NCBI GenBank assembly: GCA_051747385.1 | Contig: JBNJGB010000011.1 | Location: forward strand, 124,001 to 188,000 | Reading direction: 5' to 3' | Origin: JBNJGB01 sp051747385 | Lineage (GTDB): Bacteria; Myxococcota_A; UBA9042; PHBI01; JACKFB01 | Length of the DNA stretch: 64,000 nucleotides | Shown here: piece by piece, positions 9,287 to 17,868 of the stretch | Position numbering within the stretch: position 1 is the first letter of the stretch | How the letters are laid out: each line of letters starts with the position of its first letter | Program-made: the position numbers and the translations under genes | The notes under the pieces: model-generated | Told to the model about the DNA's origin: nothing | Database searches by the model: none | Seen by the model: the letters and a program-made list of their open reading frames with translations, nothing else

Positions 9287-10147
9287 CTACTTCAGGGACT
9301 CCAGCCAGGTGGCCACGGTCTTGAGGTCGTCCGTGGAGCCGTAGAAGCGCTTCTTGTGCTTCTCGCCGTCCAGGGTCTCGGCCTTCATCAGGTACTTCGC
9401 GATCCACCTCTTGTCGTGCTTGCGGCCGACGCCGGAGAGGTCCGGGCCCTCGTCGTCGGCGCCGCCGGTCTTGCTGACGCCCACGCTCTTGACGCTGTGG
9501 CACTTGTTGCAGTACTGGGCGAGGAAGACCTTCTTGCCGGCGGAGGCCTCCACCGGGGCCGGCTCGGGCTCCTCCTCGACGGGCTCCGGCTCGGGCTCCT
9601 CCTCGACGGGCTCCGGCTCGGGCTCCTCCTCGACGGGCTCCGGCTCGGGCTCGTCGGCGGGCGCCTCCTCGGCCGGCTCGTCGGCCGCCTCCTCGGCGGG
9701 CTCGGGCTTCGCCTCCGGCTCGGAGGGCTTCGCGGTCGGGGCTTCCTCCCCGGTGCGCTCGGGCTTCGCCGCCGGCTCCGTCGGCTCGGCCGCCTCTTTC
9801 TCGGCCGTCGGCTCCTCCTCGGCCGCCGCCTCTTCCTCGGCCGTCGGCTCCTCTTCGGCCGCCGGCTCTTCCTCTGCGGTCGGCTCCTCTTCGGCCGCCG
9901 GCTCTTCCTCTGCGGTCGGCTCCTCTTCGGCCGCCGGCTCTTCCTCTGCGGTCGGGGGCTCCGGCGCGGCCTCGGCCTCCTCGGCCGCGGGCTCCTCCTC
10001 GGCGGGTTCCTCGGCCGGCGCGGCCTGCTGCTCGGCGGTACGTTCGGCGGTGGCCGCCTGTTCGGGCTCGGTGGTCGACTCGGCCCCCTCCTTCGCGCAG
10101 GCGACGAGGAGCAGGCCGGACAGGACGAACACGGACGCGAGTCTCAT
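9287..10147 (-). CDS. Lipoprotein cytochrome c with long Glu/Ala/Pro stalk
   Basis: 286 aa. Lipobox LLVAC sits near residue 17. Residues ~25-200 are a low-complexity Glu/Ala/Pro/Thr stalk built from DNA-level repeats (three 36-bp units near 9830-9955, and a short unit repeated near 9560-9650). The last ~85 residues are a small class I cytochrome c: one CNKCH haem site, a GPDLSGVGRK segment and a Met in KYLMKAETLDG as likely sixth ligand. Anchored to a membrane, it could carry electrons across the periplasm. The ATG at 10147 is preferred over an in-frame GTG two codons upstream because GAGG is well spaced from it. Confidence 0.85.
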   Translation of the reverse strand: MRLASVFVLSGLLLVACAKEGAESTTEPEQAATAERTAEQQAAPAEEPAEEEPAAEEAEAAPEPPTAEEEPAAEEEPTAEEEPAAEEEPTAEEEPAAEEEPTAEEEAAAEEEPTAEKEAAEPTEPAAKPERTGEEAPTAKPSEPEAKPEPAEEAADEPAEEAPADEPEPEPVEEEPEPEPVEEEPEPEPVEEEPEPAPVEASAGKKVFLAQYCNKCHSVKSVGVSKTGGADDEGPDLSGVGRKHDKRWIAKYLMKAETLDGEKHKKRFYGSTDDLKTVATWLESLK

Positions 10148-10303
10148 GTGCACACCTCACGTGGAAACGGGATCCCAGCCAAGCTATCACGGCTCCGTCC
10201 GAGTTGGGTGAAATCGCTCGGAAAAGGCGTTACAAATCGCCCGGTGCGGGCCGGTCGGCGCGGATCGTGTGACATGGCACATCGGGAGCCGGTGATACCG
10301 CGA

Positions 10304-11098
10304 TCACACGGGGACGGCGAGGACCGGGATCTCGCTCAGCCGCACCACGTTCTCCGTGTGGCTGCCGCGCAGCATGTCGGCGAGGGAGTCGTGCCCCTGG
10401 GTCGCCATGACGACCAGGTCGACGTCCATGAGGTCGGCCCTGCGCGCGATCTCCGCCTCGAGCTCCCCGGCGCAGCCCACGCGGCGGACGCTCCAGCCCC
10501 TGTCCTGTGGGACCTCCACGGAGTCCAGCACGTCCCCTCTCCCGACGTGAAGGAGGATCAGCTCCACCCCGTCCACACCGAGGCGCCGGCACAGGTCCGC
10601 CGCCTGCTCCACGGCCGGGCGTGCGATGGACTCGTCCCGCACGGGTACGAGCACGCGCTTCACGCTCAGCTCGCCCGTCTCCTCCGAGACGAAGCCGTGG
10701 CCCCCGATGGGAAGGAACAGCGTGGGCACGCGCGCGTTGAGGGCGAGGGCCGCGGAGACGCTCTGCCCGAAGAAGCGCTCCAGGCCGCGCTTGCGATGAT
10801 GCCCCACCACGAGCAGGTCCGGCCCGATGTCGTTCAGGGCGTCCAGCAGCGTGTCCACGGGGTCGTCGCAGCACTCGTGGACCAGGGCCTCGTGGCGCAC
10901 TCCCTCGGCGGACTGGCCCCAGGACGACAGCAGGGCCGCGGCGTCGGGCATGTCCCGGCGCGTGGTGGCCTCGCGCGGGTTCGCGTGCACCGAGACGAGT
11001 CGCGCGTGTGCGTCCCGCGCGAGGGCCACTCCGTGCGCGAAGGCGATGCCGCCCTCTGGGTCCAGGTCCGTGGCGTGGGCGATGGTGAAGTCGGACAT
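10304..11098 (-). CDS. Tandem-domain universal stress protein (UspA family)
   Basis: 264 aa with two Usp folds. The first (1-~135) holds VVGHHRKRGLERFFGQS, a variant of the ATP-binding GxxGx9GS motif; the second (~140-264) ends with ATQGHDSLADMLRGSHTENVV and PVLAVPV, the canonical motif. Such proteins bind ATP and are usually induced by stationary phase or anaerobiosis. It is transcribed alone. The ATG has a GGAGG about 8 nt upstream. Confidence 0.9.
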   Translation of the reverse strand: MSDFTIAHATDLDPEGGIAFAHGVALARDAHARLVSVHANPREATTRRDMPDAAALLSSWGQSAEGVRHEALVHECCDDPVDTLLDALNDIGPDLLVVGHHRKRGLERFFGQSVSAALALNARVPTLFLPIGGHGFVSEETGELSVKRVLVPVRDESIARPAVEQAADLCRRLGVDGVELILLHVGRGDVLDSVEVPQDRGWSVRRVGCAGELEAEIARRADLMDVDLVVMATQGHDSLADMLRGSHTENVVRLSEIPVLAVPV

Positions 11099-11362
11099 GG
11101 GCCGAGCCTCCTGCGTGGTGAACCGATCCTCGCCCGGAGCAAGGAGCCTGCCAACCCCCCGGACGCCTCGAGGCAGGTAGTTTTCCCTGAATCGGCGGGA
11201 GAAGCGGTGGCGAGGGGAATCCCCTTCGGGCCTTGCGTGACGGGCCCTCCTGCTCCTCGCGGCGCGTCGGACCTCGGTCGTCTTCCCGAGCTCGGTCTAC
11301 CTGGCACGTCCCGTGCAAAACCCGACGATCGAGCGCCCCGGAGCACGGGGCCGAGACAGGAG

Positions 11363-11587
11363 ATGGCCATGTCGCCACGGCCCGAGACATCCCACGACGC
11401 AGCCCCGCTGAACGAGGCCGGTTCCGCCGGGACCCGCCACGTTGCCGGCGGCGTGCGGACGGATGCGCGGCCTGGCGCCATGGCGGCCGAGGTCGCTCCC
11501 CGCGGCGGGCGACCAGAGGCGCTCCCGCGTGACGAGAGCGGCCCGCCCGTCGCCCGGCGGACCGACGACCTGGAGGGTGGGGGATAG
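11363..11587 (+). CDS. Possible small hypothetical protein
   Basis: 74 codons, ATG with a weak AGG upstream. The product is hydrophilic, rich in Arg, Pro, Gly and Asp, with no recognisable domain, signal or membrane segment. Composition is close to what random GC-rich sequence gives, so this may not be a gene. Confidence 0.2.
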   Translation: MAMSPRPETSHDAAPLNEAGSAGTRHVAGGVRTDARPGAMAAEVAPRGGRPEALPRDESGPPVARRTDDLEGGG

Positions 11588-11666
11588 CACACAAAGTGGC
11601 GGTCCCGGGGCGGTGAAAATCGCCCGCCCGGCCGGGAAAGCCGTCCTACGCGCTTTTGCCTGCAGA

Positions 11667-11684
11667 TATAGCGATATTGCTATA
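11667..11684 (+). promoter_or_regulatory. Operator-like dyad upstream of ArsR-type gene
   Basis: TATAGCGATATTGCTATA is a near-perfect palindrome (two half-site mismatches), AT-rich against a GC-rich background, 22 bp before the ATG of the ArsR-type regulator and overlapping its likely -10 region. ArsR-family repressors bind such ATA...TAT dyads, so autoregulation of the whole operon is inferred. Confidence 0.6.
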
Positions 11685-11705
11685 GGGCGATAACCAGAGG
11701 TCAAG

Positions 11706-12038
11706 ATGTCGATAACCACGGATACAGAGCCTCGGGAGGTCCCGGACCGGCTGGTCAGCAGTCCGGACAAGGCCGAGCAGATCGCCGAGGTGTTGAAGGC
11801 GGTGGCCCACCCGATCCGGCTCCGCATCATCGCCATCCTCGCCGAGGAAGAGCTTCACGTGAGCGCGCTCGCCAAGCGCCTGGGCGTGGGACAGGCCATC
11901 GTGTCCCAGCAGCTCCGGATCCTCCGGATGAAGAAGCTGGTGAGCGCCACACGCACCAACGGATACGCGAGATATCGCCTCATCGAGCCCCGCCTGAGGG
12001 ACCTCGTGGGGTGCATGGAGCACTGCTCCACGCGGTGA
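11706..12038 (+). CDS. ArsR-family winged-helix regulator, possible sulfur or redox sensor
   Basis: 110 aa. The core LKAVAHPIRLRIIAIL...HVSALAKRLGVGQAIVSQQLRILR...LVSATRTNGYARYRL is the standard ArsR winged helix. The classical metal motif ELCVCDL is absent. The only Cys are two near the C terminus (GCMEHC), so metal or persulfide sensing, if any, must use these. First gene of an apparent operon with the molybdoenzyme genes (33 bp to the next ATG). By position it resembles sulfide-responsive BigR/SqrR/YgaV-type regulators, but lacks their exact Cys arrangement as far as I can see. Confidence 0.85.
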   Translation: MSITTDTEPREVPDRLVSSPDKAEQIAEVLKAVAHPIRLRIIAILAEEELHVSALAKRLGVGQAIVSQQLRILRMKKLVSATRTNGYARYRLIEPRLRDLVGCMEHCSTR

Positions 12039-12070
12039 CTGACAGCCTCTGTCACAACGGAGAGGAGAAG

Positions 12071-14302
12071 ATGGGGTACACCCGAAGAGAATTCATCAAG
12101 ATCAGCGCAGCCGGCGCTGGCGCAGCCGCCCTCGGGTCGGGCCTGACGACCCGGTGGTGGGGGCTGGACGCTCCGGCGCACGCGGATCCCGGGACGGAGG
12201 GCGACAGAGTCGTCCCGACCTTCTGCGAGCTCTGCTTCTGGAAGTGCGGCGTGCTCGCCCACGTGCGGGACGGCAAGGTCACGAAGCTGGAGGGCAACCC
12301 GCACCACCCCCTGTCCAACGGACGCCTCTGCCCGCGTGGCGCGGGCGGCACCGGGCTCCTCTACGACCCCGATCGCCTCAGGACGCCCCTCATTCGCGCG
12401 AAGGAGCGCGGCCAGGACGTCTTCAAGGAGGCGAGCTGGGACTCGGCCCTGAACCTCGTCGCGGAGAACATGCAGAAGGTGAAGGACCGCCATGGTCCGG
12501 AGGCCCTCGCCCTGTTCTCGCACGGCTTCGGCGGCTCCTGGTTCAAGCGCCTCGTGAAGGCGTACGGGACCCCGAACATCGGCGCCCCGTCCTACGCGCA
12601 GTGCCGCGGACCCCGCGAGGCCGCGTTCACCCTCACCTACGGCGCCGGCCTCGGCTCCCCGGAGCCGGTGGACATGCGCAACTCGCGCTGCATCACGCTC
12701 TTCGGCTCGCACCTGGGCGAGAACATGCACAACACCCAGGTGCAGGACTTCGCGGAGGCCATGGGCCGCGGCGCCGAGCTGGTGGTCGTCGACCCGCGGT
12801 TCTCCACCGCCGCCGGCAAGGCCCGCTACTGGCTGCCCATCAAGCCGGGGACGGACCTGGCGCTGATGCTGGCCTGGATGCACGTCATCCTGAAGGAGAA
12901 GCGCTACGACGCGGACTACGTCGCCAGGTACACGGTCGGCCTAGAGAAGCTGGAGGAGGAGGTCGCCGACAAGACCCCCGAGTGGGCGTACCCGCTCACC
13001 GGCATCCGCCCCGACCTCATCCGGGAGACCGCACGGTTCATCTCCTCGTTCCGCCCGGCCTCGCTCATCCACCCGGGGCGCCACACGACCTGGACGGGCG
13101 ACGACACGCAGCGGCTCCGCGGCACGGCCATCCTTACGGCGCTGCTCGGCGCGTGGGGCCGGCGCGGCGGCTACATCACCCACCACAAGATGAAGGTCCC
13201 CGGCTTCCCCGGACCGGCCTACCCGGAGCACCCGCCCCTGGCCGACCAGCCGAAGAAGGGCGGCTATCCCATGGCCCACGAGTCCCTGGCGAGCGGCCTG
13301 CGCGCCGCCTCCTTCCCGGGCACGGCCGCCTACGACATCAAGGCGTGGCTGGTCTACGGCACGAACCTCATCCAGAGCCTGCCGGACGCGCGCGAGACCA
13401 TCGAGGCCATCCAGAACCTCGACTTCATCGCCACCGTCGACGTCCTCCCGGCGGAGATCGCCGGCTGGAGCGACGTGGTCCTCCCGGAGGCCACCTACCT
13501 GGAGCGGGACGACGACATCTACTCGTCGAACTTCCGCGAGCCGTTCATCGCCGTGCGGCAGAAGGCCGTCGAGCCCATGTACGACTCGAAGCCGGGCTGG
13601 TGGATCGCCAAGGAGCTGGGGCAGCGGCTGGGCCTCGAGGAGTACTTCGACTTCGCCGACGCGGCCGAGTTCGTGAAGAAGCGGGCCGAGCTGGGCGGCT
13701 ACGACTACAGGGAGCTCTCGAGCAAGGGGGCCATCCGCGGGAAGCTGAAGCCCACCTGCGAGGAGGAGGGCATGGCCATCCCGATCTTCACGGAGAGCGG
13801 GAAGATCGAGCTGGCCAGCAGCATCCTCGGCAAGCTGGGCTTCGACGAGGTCCCGAAGTACTACCCGCCGGAGGAGCCCCCGCCGGGGATGTTCCGGCTG
13901 CTCACCGGGCGCGCGCCGCAGCACACCTTCGGCCGGACGACCAACAACCGCCTGCTGGCGTCGGTCTACCGGGAGAACTCGGTGTGGCTGAACAGGGACG
14001 CGGCGAAGAGCCTGCCGGGCTTCGGCACGAAGCCCCTGCGGGACGGCGAGAAGGTGGTCCTGGTCAACCAGGACGACGTCCGCTCGACGCCCGTGCGGGT
14101 CAACCTCACGGAGCGCATCCGCGGCGACGCCGTCTACCTCGTCCACGGGTGGGGCCACACGGCCCGCGGCCTGAAGTACGCGTTCGGGCGGGGCGCCTCG
14201 GATAGCGAGCTGACCACCCGCTACAAGAACGACCCGATCATGGGCGGAACCGGGACGAACGTGAACTTCGTCCGCTTCGAGAGGCCGGAGGACGCGGCAT
14301 GA
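12071..14302 (+). CDS. psrA: Molybdopterin oxidoreductase catalytic subunit, polysulfide/thiosulfate reductase type
   Basis: 743 aa. Begins with a Tat signal (TRREFIKISAAGAGAAALG), so it is exported folded. A [4Fe-4S] motif follows (CELCFWKC ... CPRG, residues ~50-90), then the molybdenum domain with a candidate Mo-ligand Cys in YAQCRGP, VDPRFS, and a C-terminal molydopterin-dinucleotide-binding domain (LLTGRAPQHTFGRTTNN; LVHGWGHTARG). Length fits PsrA/PhsA (about 740-765 aa). It would reduce polysulfide, thiosulfate or a related sulfur compound in the periplasm, with PsrB and PsrC encoded downstream. Arsenate or tetrathionate reductase subunits are alternatives but usually longer. GGAG lies ~8 nt before the ATG at 12071. 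Confidence 0.8.
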   Translation: MGYTRREFIKISAAGAGAAALGSGLTTRWWGLDAPAHADPGTEGDRVVPTFCELCFWKCGVLAHVRDGKVTKLEGNPHHPLSNGRLCPRGAGGTGLLYDPDRLRTPLIRAKERGQDVFKEASWDSALNLVAENMQKVKDRHGPEALALFSHGFGGSWFKRLVKAYGTPNIGAPSYAQCRGPREAAFTLTYGAGLGSPEPVDMRNSRCITLFGSHLGENMHNTQVQDFAEAMGRGAELVVVDPRFSTAAGKARYWLPIKPGTDLALMLAWMHVILKEKRYDADYVARYTVGLEKLEEEVADKTPEWAYPLTGIRPDLIRETARFISSFRPASLIHPGRHTTWTGDDTQRLRGTAILTALLGAWGRRGGYITHHKMKVPGFPGPAYPEHPPLADQPKKGGYPMAHESLASGLRAASFPGTAAYDIKAWLVYGTNLIQSLPDARETIEAIQNLDFIATVDVLPAEIAGWSDVVLPEATYLERDDDIYSSNFREPFIAVRQKAVEPMYDSKPGWWIAKELGQRLGLEEYFDFADAAEFVKKRAELGGYDYRELSSKGAIRGKLKPTCEEEGMAIPIFTESGKIELASSILGKLGFDEVPKYYPPEEPPPGMFRLLTGRAPQHTFGRTTNNRLLASVYRENSVWLNRDAAKSLPGFGTKPLRDGEKVVLVNQDDVRSTPVRVNLTERIRGDAVYLVHGWGHTARGLKYAFGRGASDSELTTRYKNDPIMGGTGTNVNFVRFERPEDAA

Positions 14303-14841
14303 GCAACAAGCGCTACGCCATGGCGATCGACATGCGCCGCTGCGTCGGCTGCAACGCGTGTGTCATCGCCTGCAAGACGGAGAACGACCTCCCCGACGGG
14401 GCGTTCAGGAACTGGATCACCACGGAGACGAAGGGCGTCTTCCCGAACCTGACCCAGGAGATCCGCTCCGAGCGGTGCATGCACTGCACCGACGCCCCGT
14501 GCGTGAACTCGTGCCCCACGGGGGCGAGCCACTACGCGGAGGGGGGCATCGTCCTGGTCGAGGAGGAGAAGTGCACGGGCTGCAAGGCGTGCATCGCCTC
14601 GTGCCCGTACGACGCCCGCTACATCCACCCCGAGGGCTTCGCGGACAAGTGCACCTTCTGCATCCACCGGGTCACCAGGGGCCAGGAGCCCGCCTGCGTC
14701 GAGACGTGCCCCACCGAGGCGCTGATCTTCGGCGACGTGAACGACCCGGAAAGCGAGATCTCGAAGATCCTCCGCGAGCGGAAGCACAAGGTGCTGAAGC
14801 CCGAGATGGGGACGAACCCGAACCTCTTCTACCTGAGCTAG
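14299..14841 (+). CDS. psrB: Four-cluster ferredoxin subunit (PsrB/PhsB type)
   Basis: 180 aa, starting inside the stop of the previous gene (ATGA overlap), so translationally coupled. Four Cys groups are visible: CVGCNACVIAC, CMHCTDAPCVNSC, CTGCKACIASC with CPYDAR, and CTFCIHR with ETCPTEAL. This is the electron-wire subunit of complex iron-sulfur molybdoenzymes, passing electrons from the membrane subunit to the Mo site. No signal peptide of its own, as expected if it is co-exported with the Tat partner. Confidence 0.88.
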   Translation: MSNKRYAMAIDMRRCVGCNACVIACKTENDLPDGAFRNWITTETKGVFPNLTQEIRSERCMHCTDAPCVNSCPTGASHYAEGGIVLVEEEKCTGCKACIASCPYDARYIHPEGFADKCTFCIHRVTRGQEPACVETCPTEALIFGDVNDPESEISKILRERKHKVLKPEMGTNPNLFYLS

Positions 14842-14854
14842 CCGGAGGACCCAG

Positions 14855-15373
14855 ATGGAACAACGATCGGAGAAGTTCTGGAACCCGTACCTGGCGGGCA
14901 TCGCGCTCGGCCTGGTGCTCCTGGCCACCTTCCTCGTCATGGGGAAGGGGCTGGGCGCCTCGGGCGCGGCCAACCGCGTCGGCATCCTGGCGCTGGACAC
15001 CGTGGCGCCCGGGCACGTGGCGGCCAATGACCAATTCGCCCACTACACCGCCGACGGCTCGCACATCCTGGACAACTGGCTGGTCTTCGAGGTCTTCGGC
15101 GTGCTGCTCGGCGGCGCGGTGGCGGCCTACACGGCCGGGCGGCTGAAGCTCGGCGTGCTCAAGGGTCGGGGCGTGTCCGTCGCGGCGCGCTTCGCCTTCG
15201 CCATGACCGGCGGCGTCCTCATGGGCGTGGCGGCTCGCTTCGCCCGCGGCTGCACCTCCGGGCAGGCCCTGTCCGGCGGCGCGCTGATGTCGGTCGGTAG
15301 CTGGATCTTCATGCTCTCGGTGTTCGCCGGAGGCTACGCCGTCGCGATGCTGGTGAGGAGGCAGTGGTCATGA
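14855..15373 (+). CDS. YeeE/YedE-family membrane protein, first of a pair
   Basis: 172 aa with about four membrane segments. It carries the family motif ARGCTSGQALSGGAL near residue 130, with the conserved Cys. YeeE/YedE proteins import thiosulfate or other reactive sulfur species, handling them through conserved Cys. This is a half-size protein, so it probably pairs with the larger one encoded immediately downstream. GGAGG precedes the ATG. Confidence 0.85.
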   Translation: MEQRSEKFWNPYLAGIALGLVLLATFLVMGKGLGASGAANRVGILALDTVAPGHVAANDQFAHYTADGSHILDNWLVFEVFGVLLGGAVAAYTAGRLKLGVLKGRGVSVAARFAFAMTGGVLMGVAARFARGCTSGQALSGGALMSVGSWIFMLSVFAGGYAVAMLVRRQWS

Positions 15374-16566
15374 CATTCCCGTTCGCATCCCTGGTCGCAG
15401 AGCACCGCGAGATCGGCCTCGTCGTCGCCGTCATCCTCGGCTTCGGCTTCGGCTTCGTGCTCGAGCGGGCGGGCTTCGGCCGCGCGCCGAAGCTGGCGGC
15501 CCAGTTCTACCTGCGCGACATGCGCGTGTTCAAAGTGATGTTCAGCGCCATCCTCACCGCCATGGTGGGCATGATGGTGCTGTCCGGCTTCGGCCTCGCC
15601 GACCTGGAGGCCATCGCCACCTCGGCCGTGTCCTGGACCTACATCTGGCCCATGCTCGTGGGCGGGTTGATCCTGGGCGCCGGCTTCATCACGGCGGGCT
15701 ACTGCCCCGGCACCTCGCTGGTCTCGGCGGCGTCGGGCAACATGGACGGCCTGGTGACGTTCGCGGGCGTCATCGTCGGCTCCCTCGCATTCGGCGAGAT
15801 CTACCCGATGGTGGCGGACTTCCACGTGAGCGGGAACCAGGAGCACATGTTCCTCTACGACGTGCTCGGCATCCCCGCCCCCGTGCTGGCCGTGCTCATC
15901 GTCCTGATGGCCATCGGCCTGTTCATGGGCGCGGAGAAGGTGGAGAAGCACTTCGGCGGCAAGGCCGAGAACCACGTCCTGGAGCCGAGCCCCCGCCAGC
16001 CCCGGCGCCTCGCCTTCGCGACCTTCGGCGGCCTGGGTGTCCTGGGCCTCGTCGCCCTGGCGCTCCCCACCGCCAGCAGCGCCTCTGCCACGCCCGGGGG
16101 CGAGGTGGAGACCATGACGGCGAAGGAGGTCGCGCAGCGCGTGCTCGACGAGCCGTGGACCGTGCGGGTCGTCGACCTGCGCGCCCGCGAGGCCTGCTCG
16201 GAGCAGCGCATCCCGGGCGCCGAGTGCGTGCCCGAGGCCGACCTCGGCAACCTGGGCCTGCCGTACGCCCCGCCCGCGCGGGACCTGGTCCTCGTCGCGG
16301 ACGGGGATATGGCGCACGTGCCGGAGGATGCCGTGGCCTACGAGGGGCGGGTGTTCAAGCTGGAGGGTGGCTTCCCTGCGTGGAAGGCCTACGCCCTGAC
16401 GGCTCCGGAGCCGCCCAAGGCCGACGCCACGAAGGCCGAGCGCGAGGAGTACGTCTTCCGCTCCGGCCTGCATGCGGCCATGACGGGGACCAAGCAGGCC
16501 GCGCCCTCGCCGGCCCCGACGGTGAAGTTCAAGCCGAAGAAGAAGAAGGGCGGCGGCTGCAATTAG
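15370..16566 (+). CDS. YeeE/YedE-family membrane protein fused to a degenerate rhodanese domain
   Basis: 398 aa from the ATG at 15370, which overlaps the previous stop (ATGA); an in-frame GTG two codons earlier is possible. Residues 1-~235 are a membrane YeeE/YedE domain with GYCPGTSLVSAASGN around residue 115. Residues ~245-345 have a rhodanese-like fold (VRVVDLRAREAC ... IPGAECVPEAD ... LEGGFPAWKAY), but the active-site loop reads VLVADGDMAHVP, with no catalytic Cys. It may bind rather than transfer sulfane sulfur. The tail is Lys/Gly-rich and contains a Cys. An internal hydrophobic stretch (~200-230) separates the two parts. Confidence 0.8.
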   Translation: MTFPFASLVAEHREIGLVVAVILGFGFGFVLERAGFGRAPKLAAQFYLRDMRVFKVMFSAILTAMVGMMVLSGFGLADLEAIATSAVSWTYIWPMLVGGLILGAGFITAGYCPGTSLVSAASGNMDGLVTFAGVIVGSLAFGEIYPMVADFHVSGNQEHMFLYDVLGIPAPVLAVLIVLMAIGLFMGAEKVEKHFGGKAENHVLEPSPRQPRRLAFATFGGLGVLGLVALALPTASSASATPGGEVETMTAKEVAQRVLDEPWTVRVVDLRAREACSEQRIPGAECVPEADLGNLGLPYAPPARDLVLVADGDMAHVPEDAVAYEGRVFKLEGGFPAWKAYALTAPEPPKADATKAEREEYVFRSGLHAAMTGTKQAAPSPAPTVKFKPKKKKGGGCN

Positions 16567-16764
16567 CCTCCGGCCCCCGCGATCCGCCGGCTACAGCTTG
16601 GGATCCACCCGCGTCTTCGGCGCGTGCTCCCTCCAGCCGGCTCGACATACCACCAGTATGCCTGCACCGGCCTCCAGTCCGCGCCACGCCGAATCCACGG
16701 GCGCCTCCCGGCGCTTCGCTCGGCGTCTCGCGGGAGCCGGAGGCTCTTACGGGAGGAAATCCGA

Positions 16765-17700
16765 ATGCCCGAAGTCGATCTCACACGAGCCAACCACCTG
16801 ATCGATCCCCAGCTCCACGTGTGGGGCTGGGAGATCCCGGTGTACCTCTTCCTGGGTGGGGTGGCCGCCGGCCTGATGGTGATGACGGCGATCCTGTCGA
16901 AGCGCATCAGGCCCGAGGACCGCTCCAGGTGGGCGCGGTGGATGCCGTTCGCGGCGCCCATCGTCCTGTCCCTGGGGATGGGCGCGCTGTTCCTGGACCT
17001 GGAGCACAAGCTCCACGTGTTCCGCTTCTACACCACCTTCCAGGTGACCTCGCCCATGTCGTGGGGCGCCTGGATCCTGCTGGGGATCTACCCGGCCACC
17101 CTCCTCATGGGCCTGAGCATGCTCACCCGCGCGGAGGTGGATGCGGCGAAGTCCAAGGTCCCCCTGGGCGGGCTGATCGAGTGGGCGCGTGACCTGGCGA
17201 AAGAGCACGAGACCGGCGTCCGCCGGGCCAACGTGGCCCTGGGCATCGGCCTCGGCGTCTACACCGGCATCCTGCTGAGCACGCTCGGCGCCCGCGCGGT
17301 GTGGAACTCGTCGGTCCTGGGTCCGCTCTTCCTCGTCTCCGGCGTGTCCACGGGCGCGGCGTTCATGATGCTGTTCCCGCTGAGCCACGACGAGCACGAG
17401 ACGCTCCGGAAGTGGGACATGGGCGCCATCGGCGCCGAGCTGGGCCTCCTCGCGCTCTTCCTCATCGGCCTGACCACGGCCGGCGAGGCCACCTCCGAGG
17501 CGGCGGCGCTCTTCCTCGGCGGCCCGTACACGGCCACGTTCTGGTCCCTGGTCGTCATCGGCGGCCTCCTGACGCCGTTCGCGCTGGAGACCCTCGAGGC
17601 CAAGAAGGGCCTGAAGCCGACACTGTACGCGCCCGCGCTGTTGCTCGTCGGCGGCCTGGCGCTGCGCTGGGTCTTCGTGGTCACCGGTCAGGCCATGTAA
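16765..17700 (+). CDS. psrC: NrfD/PsrC-type quinone-interacting membrane subunit
   Basis: 311 aa, about eight membrane helices, length as in PsrC (~317). Features include HVWGWEIPVYLFLGGVAAGLMVMTA at the start (typical of NrfD/PsrC) and LDLEHKLHVFRFYTTF. It anchors the A and B subunits and exchanges electrons with quinones. The ATG at 16765 has GGGAGGAAAT upstream; the frame is open earlier but without coding character. It is separated from the YeeE pair by ~198 bp with no clear terminator, so it may share the operon or have its own promoter. Confidence 0.85.
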   Translation: MPEVDLTRANHLIDPQLHVWGWEIPVYLFLGGVAAGLMVMTAILSKRIRPEDRSRWARWMPFAAPIVLSLGMGALFLDLEHKLHVFRFYTTFQVTSPMSWGAWILLGIYPATLLMGLSMLTRAEVDAAKSKVPLGGLIEWARDLAKEHETGVRRANVALGIGLGVYTGILLSTLGARAVWNSSVLGPLFLVSGVSTGAAFMMLFPLSHDEHETLRKWDMGAIGAELGLLALFLIGLTTAGEATSEAAALFLGGPYTATFWSLVVIGGLLTPFALETLEAKKGLKPTLYAPALLLVGGLALRWVFVVTGQAM

Positions 17701-17868
17701 CGACCCATGAGAGGGTTCGGACCGGGCGGGCCGCCCGGGGCGCCTTCGGGTTGCCTCGCGCGGCCCGCTCGCTTTCGGGGGTGCCCTCCACTCCCGGCCC
17801 GGAACGCGTTACGCTCGCCCCTACGAGCGGGGCGCCGCGCGTAGCCCCCGGACCAGGAGGAGGACAGC

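Larger units (their letters stand above)
11099..11705. other. 607-bp region upstream of the sulfur operon
   Basis: This holds the upstream region of the Usp gene, one weak small frame (11363-11587) and the operator of the ArsR-type gene near its right end. No RNA gene, transposon or pseudogene was recognised. Confidence 0.5.

Noticed and set aside
15370..16566. Active thiosulfate sulfurtransferase (rhodanese) activity
   Set aside because: The active-site loop has no Cys (VLVADGDMAHVP), so catalysis by the classical mechanism is not supported.
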